Assembly: GCA_006384855.1 (NCBI GenBank)
Contig: VCJN01002445.1
Span: forward strand, 98,682 to 162,681
Source of the DNA: Tetraselmis striata
Taxonomy: Eukaryota; Chlorophyta; Chlorodendrophyceae; Chlorodendrales; Chlorodendraceae
DNA length: 64,000 nt
Reading direction: 5' to 3'
Shown here one piece after another: positions 58,074 to 64,000 of this stretch. Positions within the stretch are counted from its first letter, which is position 1. Every line of letters starts with the position of its first letter. The notes below the pieces were generated by a model. The model saw nothing but the letters and a program-made list of their open reading frames with translations, searched no databases and was not told the origin of the DNA. A program made the translations under genes and the position numbers.

Positions 58074-61000
58074 CTATAGCAGGGCCGCAGGGTCGATGGC
58101 GTTCGATGGGCCAAGGCGTGCCAGCAAGAGCGGCATGATGCCGTAGGGGTCGGTGTGCCCAATAGAGGCGCCGCCAAACACTTCCAGCGCCCCAAAGTCG
58201 GAGGCTTTGGAGCTCAGCTTCCCGCGGCTCACGATGCGCGCCACCACAGGCGGCGCATCGTCCACGCCGTCGGCTATGGCGCGGCAGACCTCCGCCTCGC
58301 CTTCACGGCCATCCTCCACCTGCGGCACGGCCGCCCGCCAGAGGTCAGCATCGTCACGCGTGTACTTTCATGTGACCCTGGAACCTCTCAATGGATTGGC
58401 CGGCGTGTGCGAGAGAGCCGAATGGTCTTAAGCAGCATTCTTTCACTGGAATTCCGGTGCGGATCCTGGAACCTCTCAACGGGTTAGCCGGCATGTGCGT
58501 GAGAACCAAGCGGTCTCAAGCAACCTTCTTTCACTGGAATTCCGGGGCGGATCCCCACAAGGCAGCCATCTTGCCATATGCGCCAACCCCAGCAAGTGTA
58601 TACATTAAATCCATTTCGTGTGAGGTCGATTCCCTCGCTTGACGAACCGCACCCGAGCTCGCTGTGCCAGAGGGGTGTCTACGTACATGCCTCAAATTGA
58701 GCCGGAACGAGAGGAATGACATGTCCCATCCAGGAGGTGTCCATTCACCAACAGCACCAGTGCCGCAAATGGGACGGCTTGCGCGTGCGAAGGTCCTTCC
58801 CGGGGCGCCGGCGGATGGTGACTGGAGTCTGCCCCAGAGCGTGAGACCAAGCAGCTGAGGTGGAAGACCCAACGGGGGGGCGCAGATAACTGTGCCCCGG
58901 GAATTTGCAAGAGGGGAGACTAGACCCCCCTCACAAGGTATCACCTCCTTGTGAAGGGGGGGGGGGGGGGGGCATAGTCACGGATTGGGCTCTGTGCGGC
59001 CGAGGCTGGCGGGCGCGCCTGTATGTTGAGGACCCCGACGTTGAAGGTCACGGCGCCAAGGTCGTCGATCAGCGTGCGCAGCGCGGCGTGCAGCAGCCGG
59101 TGCAGCCCTGCGCTGCGCAGGCTGCGGGCGTGAATGATGATCTCCATGTCCTGTCACGGGCAGTCGTCCCAACAAACGGCGGGCAAGTGAGGGCGGAAAC
59201 AGTGGTACACGCCAGGTTCCGCGGGAGGGGAGTCTGTTGCAACAGGGGTGCACATATCCGGGCATTCCACTTCCGCTCCAGCCGCCACCACGCATGCTCA
59301 CAAACGCCCGGCACTGTTGGTAGACCCCCAATCAGAACGTGCAAAAATCAAAACGTCATTCCTCTTAATGTTGACTCGCATTTCTCACTGCTTGTTTATC
59401 CGCGACACTTACATCGACGCTCTTGACCCCTCATGATTATCCCAACAGATTGATGCACGTCCCCATAGTGCACGAGTTGCCATTTACATGTCATATAACG
59501 TACTATTTTTGCATTGGCCGGAGGGGGGGGGGTGTAAAATCACCAGCTGTTTTGCACTAAGGCGGTATTATTTCATCCTAAGGCGGGGCCAAAAACCAAG
59601 TATATCCTGCCATAGCGATACGGTACTTTATAGCATATCAAACCTCGTTCGGTGTACAGAGCAATACCTAATTGTCTGGAGGTGGAGGGGGCGGGGGGTA
59701 TAAATATTTTCCCACTTGGCGGGGCCTATGGTAGCGGGGGGGGGGGGGGGGGGGGGGGTCAAAACAACAAGCATTAGCCAATTCAATAAAGTAGTATGGT
59801 ATGAATGTATGTAGCGCAATATGTACTCAATTTCAGCCAGGACGGCCAATAATGATATGATGAGTTTGCTCTCGCGGGAAGTGGAATCTGGGAGCTGGGG
59901 CGCTGGGCATGTGAGCCCGGCAAGCATGACTGCAGCAGTAACCGGTAGAGGGCGGAGGCAGGGAGGGGGGGGGGGGGGGGGGGGGCGGGCAATTGGGTCA
60001 CCTTGATGGGCGCCAGGTAGACATACGCCCACGCGCGGTCCGCGCCCTCCCCGCACCCGCATAACAAGCCTGCACACGCCATCCCGGGGCTCAGCCAAGT
60101 CTCGTGCCAACTCAGCATGACGCCGGCGTGTCCGGGGGAGGGAGAGGAGGGGTTTGGGGGGGGCGCACCCGCCGCGCGGTGCGCCTGCAGCACGTCGAGG
60201 TAGTAGCGCGGCCAGAGCTGCGCCACCATGTCGAGGCGCGCCACCTGCGGGATGGGCGTGTGGCTGGCCAGCAGCTGCGCGTGGCCGTGGTACTGGCTCG
60301 CGCCTGCGCACAAGCGGGGAGGGGAGGGGGGTAGAGGGGTGAGTGCCGGCTCAGCCTCTCGCCTGCATACTATAGTAAAGCTTTGCGAAGAAATACCATG
60401 ACGGTACAGCTTCAGGCGCCCCTTCCAAGACCAGATTGCTGGCTGGGCGGGTTTAACCTTCCCTCACCTTTGAGTGAGCGTTCGGTCCTGTCAGAGTATC
60501 GCTCATGCTCAAATCAAATAATCTATTATCAAATCATTAAATAATATAAAGGATAATTCATCTACCGTCGTCTATATTAATCATTCTTATTTAGACTCAA
60601 ACTCAGTATATACATAAAAAACATCCCTGCTAAAGAATGCAAAACGCAATTTCTTAAATATAGAGTATTTGTTCTTAAATCTCTTCGTTCACATATGAAG
60701 GACCCCTTTCACCGGTCTCCTCCTTCACATGCAGACAGATGATTAAACCCAGCGCTGAGTCTTCTGCTTTGGAATAATATTGACGTTGACTGATACGGCC
60801 GGCGTATCTGCCAAGTAGGATGAGCTGGCTGCCGAGGGGAGATTGTCACTCTGCTGGGCGCGGTGCCGGCGGGGTTGGTGGGCGGACGGACGCCCACCCG
60901 CGCGCGCGAGGCAGTTCCACAGCAGGAAGGGGTACACCGGGCGGCTGCCCGCCGCGGCCGCAGCGCGGCTGAACCACTCCGCGGCGCAGCTCATGAGGTC

Positions 61001-62101
61001 CGCCACGCCGCGCAGCTCCACTTCCAGCGGGTTGTGCGCCTGCGGCCAGTTCCAAATCCACGGTGGACTCTCACGGGTGCCCGCCAGCCAGCCCAGAGGG
61101 GCACAGGCCCTAAGGCCCTCACATTACAGAGTTCTTCCAGGATAGGAACGCCCCCTCCTCGGCATCGTCTGCTCGCGTCATAGTACGGTAGGTAGTGGTC
61201 CGCCGCCGCGCGATGTATCATTTCAGTATATTTGTCCAATCAAAGCAGCGAGCCGTATTCGCCGTGCTGTTCGTACGAAATCGTTACACCGAGTCGACAG
61301 AGCGCGCGCGTTAATTGCTCTGAGGGGCTGATGGGGATGTAGCGGGGGAAGTGGGGGAGGGGGGCAGGGGGTCCCTTGCCTTGAACACCACCAAGCCGTG
61401 ATACGGTGCGCAGTACTTGAAGAGGTTGCTGGCGGTCATGCAGGTGGGGCGCTCCACGCGCCCGAACACGTCCTCCGCCGTCAGGGTGCGCGCGTCGCAA
61501 AAGTCGCAGCCGCGCCCGCCCGCGGTGGGATCCTCCGGCTCCGCCTCCCCCGACTTAAACGTCTGCGGCTTGAGCGTGCGCACTTGGTTGTACCAGGTCT
61601 GACGCCAGGCCATTGCGTAATAAGGCACCGCACACCGCGCGGGACCAGTGTGTGCCAAATTGTAGAAAGAACAAAATCATTGACGTTATTTGAAATAATA
61701 GCGACTCTATACTAAATAGCGAATGAATTAGTGATTAAGAAAGTGCCGAGGACCCTGGAGACGGGAGCTCGCGTTTCGGAAGATGTCGGCCCGCACTAAC
61801 CCCCGGCGGCAGCTCCACGAGTACAACGGCGAGGGAGAGAGGGAGCAGAAGCGGCGGTCCGCACCTGCTCCAGCGTCGCGCGGTTCGTGATGCTCACCAC
61901 CGGCTGGCTGGCCGGCGCGCCGTACTTGGCGGCCAGGCCAGCCGGCTGTGCGCAGTGCGTGCCCACGACTTCGATTTCAAACAGCCGGCTGAGCGCCGCG
62001 CCGTCGCCAGCCGCGGTGGGGAGCGGCAGGGGCATCGCCGCCGCCAGCTCGAACACGGAGGCGTAGGGCGGGACGCGGCGCCCCGCCGGCAACGGCGCCA
62101 T
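58074..62101 (-). CDS. GalT/HIT-superfamily protein (galactose-1-phosphate uridylyltransferase-like)
   Basis: Exons with consistent phases: 62101-61865, 61598-61380, 61039-60898, 60303-60169, 60069-60002, 59150 to about 58982, and a last exon from about 58350 or 58325 to the stop at 58074. Motifs: TWYNQVRTLKPQTF; a zinc-type CDFC (CxxC); NLFKYCAPYHGLVVFKAHNPLEVEL; and RAGASQYHGHAQLLAS, whose H-G-H-A-Q is the HxHxQ nucleotidyl-transfer site of GalT/HIT proteins. Then YLAPIKDMEIIIHA, resembling the PxKDxE region, and a C-terminal VARIVSRGKL, FGALEVFGGASIGHTDPYGI. The enzyme should transfer or phosphorolyse nucleotidyl groups on a sugar or nucleotide substrate, but the exact reaction is unknown. 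The second intron starts aag|gcaagg, a GC-AG intron. The join between the last two exons is unresolved: the exon ending at 58982 leaves one base while the last frame seems to need phase 0. Start ATG 62101 is the first in frame; an upstream exon is possible. Confidence 0.75.
58375..58555. repeat. tandem duplication in the last intron of the GalT-like gene
   Basis: Two adjacent units of about 90 bp: CCTGGAACCTCTCAAnGG-TTnGCCGGCnTGTGCG ... TTTCACTGGAATTCCGGNGCGGATCC, differing at roughly 10 positions. Confidence 0.8.
59736..59758. repeat. G23 homopolymer in GalT-like intron 5
   Basis: Sense-C tract; a second one of about 20 lies at 59965-59985, about 17 nt after the donor at 60001. Confidence 0.85.
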
Positions 62102-64000
62102 GCTGCCGCGGTAGATGCCCACGCTCGGCACGGGGCGGGGAGGTAATCGATAGGCGGGCGAGCCCCTGGCGGCAGCCGGTGATTGACTAGTGTGGTGAGG
62201 ATCACCGTGCGAGCAGTTCTTGCGGCAGCATGCACAGACCGAGCCTTATTACCTGGGCATCAGGAGTCGTAGCGTTTTCAGGTTTAGGGTTTTAGGGTTT
62301 GTGCTATATGCGTGCACCGGCCGCAGCCGAGAAGCCGCGAACAGCAGCGCAGCAGCAGCAGCAGCAGCACGGATATATGTATTCGTCGCACTGCTCCGAA
62401 ACCATGGCAGCGGAACGACGCCACTCGCGTCGGCCGCTCGGCGGCTCCGAAACCATAAAGTACATCGCCAGATGGTGATATGGTTTTTTAATTCATGAAC
62501 AATGATTAAATGATGGTCTCCACCTACCCGTACCGGTGCTGGTAGGGACTGCTGGTCAAGATCACGCGGAGGGGTATAGATAGAGTCCTAGGTAGTGGTA
62601 TCCTGGAGTAGACTCCTTGTCTACTCCTGGTGGACTCCTGAAGCAGTGTACTCATGCTGGTGGTATCTGCGGACTGACTAAGACGGGTATACTGGGCGGT
62701 GCGCAGAGGGGCGCCTAATACATATGAGACTTCTACTGCCTTGATTTTTCGTTTAATACATTCGTAATGAACTTGAGGCCACCTTCGGGCAGACGAGCAG
62801 TTCCCGCGCTAGGTCACGCTGCAAGCGGGTGCAGCGTCGGAAGGGCTTCACATTTACATGAGCTAGCAGCAGAAGGGCTTCATATAGGGCCGTAAGCTTG
62901 TGTGGTTTTCGGCACCGCATTGTCTGCGTCGTTCGTTCTTTTTTGTACAGGTCATTGTCTGCATTTAAACGTAATCTTGTCGTATTAGGAGCCAACCTCG
63001 CATCCCCATCCTCGCGTCGCCGCAAGCTGCGGGTCCAGCAGACCACCCGGGGAACCGCCCACACTGCCAGAAAGCGACAGACCTCCCACTATGGCCATGG
63101 CCTTGGCGGCGACAGTGGAGATGTGGTGGTGGCGCGGATGGCATCGGGCCGGGGTCGCAAAATTGGGCGATTACATAATTATATAAGCCTCATTGTATGC
63201 ATACAATTCTTATCATGTAATGGAATCATGTGATGGAATTATATAATAAGTCTAGAGTAATTTGGCTCGAGGTATCAATCTACAGACCGGGCTGCATATT
63301 CCGGCGGCGCCCATCAACCCATCGTTGTCAGCAGCTTTGTCGTTGGCGTTAGCGTTATAGTTTAATTTTAAAAATACCGGCGGCGCCTTCAGTAATCGTC
63401 ACGCAGGGCGAGATGCCAAGCAGTAAGGACTGTTCATTCACATAGCATCAGCTATAGCATAGTGTCACTTTCTAGTTACCCATCAGAATAAAAGTCTTGA
63501 AGCGTACTGATGTGTTCAGATGGTTTCTGCTCGTTATTGTATTGGCTGCACCATCATATGAGAACATCCTTCACGAGCTATTACTTTCATACATAAGGCA
63601 ATCAAAGTATGGTTCTTACGTACCTATCATTTCGTCAATTCGTTCTAGGTATTGTTTGGTTACATTATTCGTTCTGACGTATGCTATTATTTATACGTAC
63701 CGAGACATTATTGCAGTTGGTTGCAGCCTTGCTGACGCAGCGCGTAGTGTAGAAAAGCATCATCCAGGATGACATGGATTAACAAAAAAAACATCAAATG
63801 ACAATACTATAACAATTAAAAGCGCAAATATACAGTAGGCAATAGCCGTCAATGATAAGCAGCCCAATCATCACATATATAGAGTATCAGGCACATGCGA
63901 TAGGTAACGTTGTATACATGCTGTGAGTTCATGCAGCAGGAACAATATTATTAGACTACAATGTATCAGCATTGCCCAAGCATATAAGTATACTATGGAG
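62102..64000. other. upstream region of the GalT-like gene and AT-rich end of window
   Basis: 62340-62370 has a short GCA trinucleotide repeat. 62600-62650 has small direct repeats of GGAGTAGACTCC/TACTCCTGGTGGACTCCTG. From 63160 on the DNA is AT-rich. ORFs at 62898-63233 and 63497-63772 (+) show no family. No gene is claimed. Confidence 0.45.
62281..62300. promoter_or_regulatory. double telo-box-like motif upstream of the GalT-like gene
   Basis: ggtttagggttttagggttt on the plus strand reads AAACCCTAAAACCCTAAACC in the gene's sense, about 180 bp before ATG 62101. Comparable in position to the motif before NDUFA5. Confidence 0.4.

Noticed and set aside
1-64000. CRISPR arrays, operons, ribosome binding sites
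   Set aside because: Sequence is eukaryotic with introns; no regularly spaced identical repeats with unique spacers were seen.

Overview
The window is nuclear DNA of a eukaryote. Spliceosomal genes (GT-AG introns, one probable GC-AG) sit between decayed transposable elements. A green alga is the best guess. Evidence: the WDR55 homologue is closest to the plant form, TTTAGGG/TTTTAGGG motifs occur near two genes, and the elements are types known from chlorophytes (Copia, LINE, DIRS/PAT-type tyrosine-recombinase retroelements). I do not name a genus. Long G or C homopolymers (10-45 nt) are scattered throughout, mostly in introns and intergenic DNA.

Layout. 1-4.2 kb: a piggyBac-like transposase remnant, GTTCGG and CTGCAG satellites and one short acidic hypothetical protein. 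4.2-7.5 kb: convergent NDUFA5 (complex I subunit, two exons, +) and WDR55 (eight exons, -). 8.4-23.8 kb: nested transposons, namely a small LTR element, a LINE cut into its 3' LTR, a DIRS-type RNase H relic, a Copia element with both LTRs, GC-rich repeats, and a PAT-like element with split direct repeats. 24.4-28.7 kb: a low-complexity/coiled-coil protein of unknown function (+). 30.7-31.9 kb: a four-EF-hand calcium-binding protein (-). 33.3-36.6 kb: a second, shorter PAT-like copy and a DIRS-type RT/RNase H relic. 37.5-40.2 kb: AT-richer DNA with no supported gene. 40.3-47.2 kb: a twelve-exon gene (-) which I reconstruct as a receptor-type cyclic nucleotide phosphodiesterase: signal peptide, ANF-receptor/type I periplasmic-binding ectodomain, one membrane helix, and a PDEase_I catalytic domain. 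47.2-58 kb: repeats and element fragments (Ty3-like RNase H, a 71-bp inverted-repeat element in two copies, two ~650-bp direct repeats). 58.1-62.1 kb: a GalT/HIT-superfamily protein (-). The last 1.9 kb holds no supported gene.

Main points. (1) The ANF-receptor/TM/PDE fusion keeps its key catalytic motifs and suggests a ligand-gated cyclic nucleotide signalling protein; the EF-hand gene lies about 8 kb away, with no evidence of a functional link. (2) Many introns have a sense-strand poly-C tract starting 3-17 nt after the 5' splice site, often where the donor itself is weak (gttccc, gtaccc, gtcgcc, gttgcg). (3) Two otherwise intact host genes (WDR55 and the PDE) each carry an apparent one-base frameshift, so either the assembly has indel errors or these alleles are decaying. 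Exon limits were derived by matching phases and family alignment by eye; no software was run.
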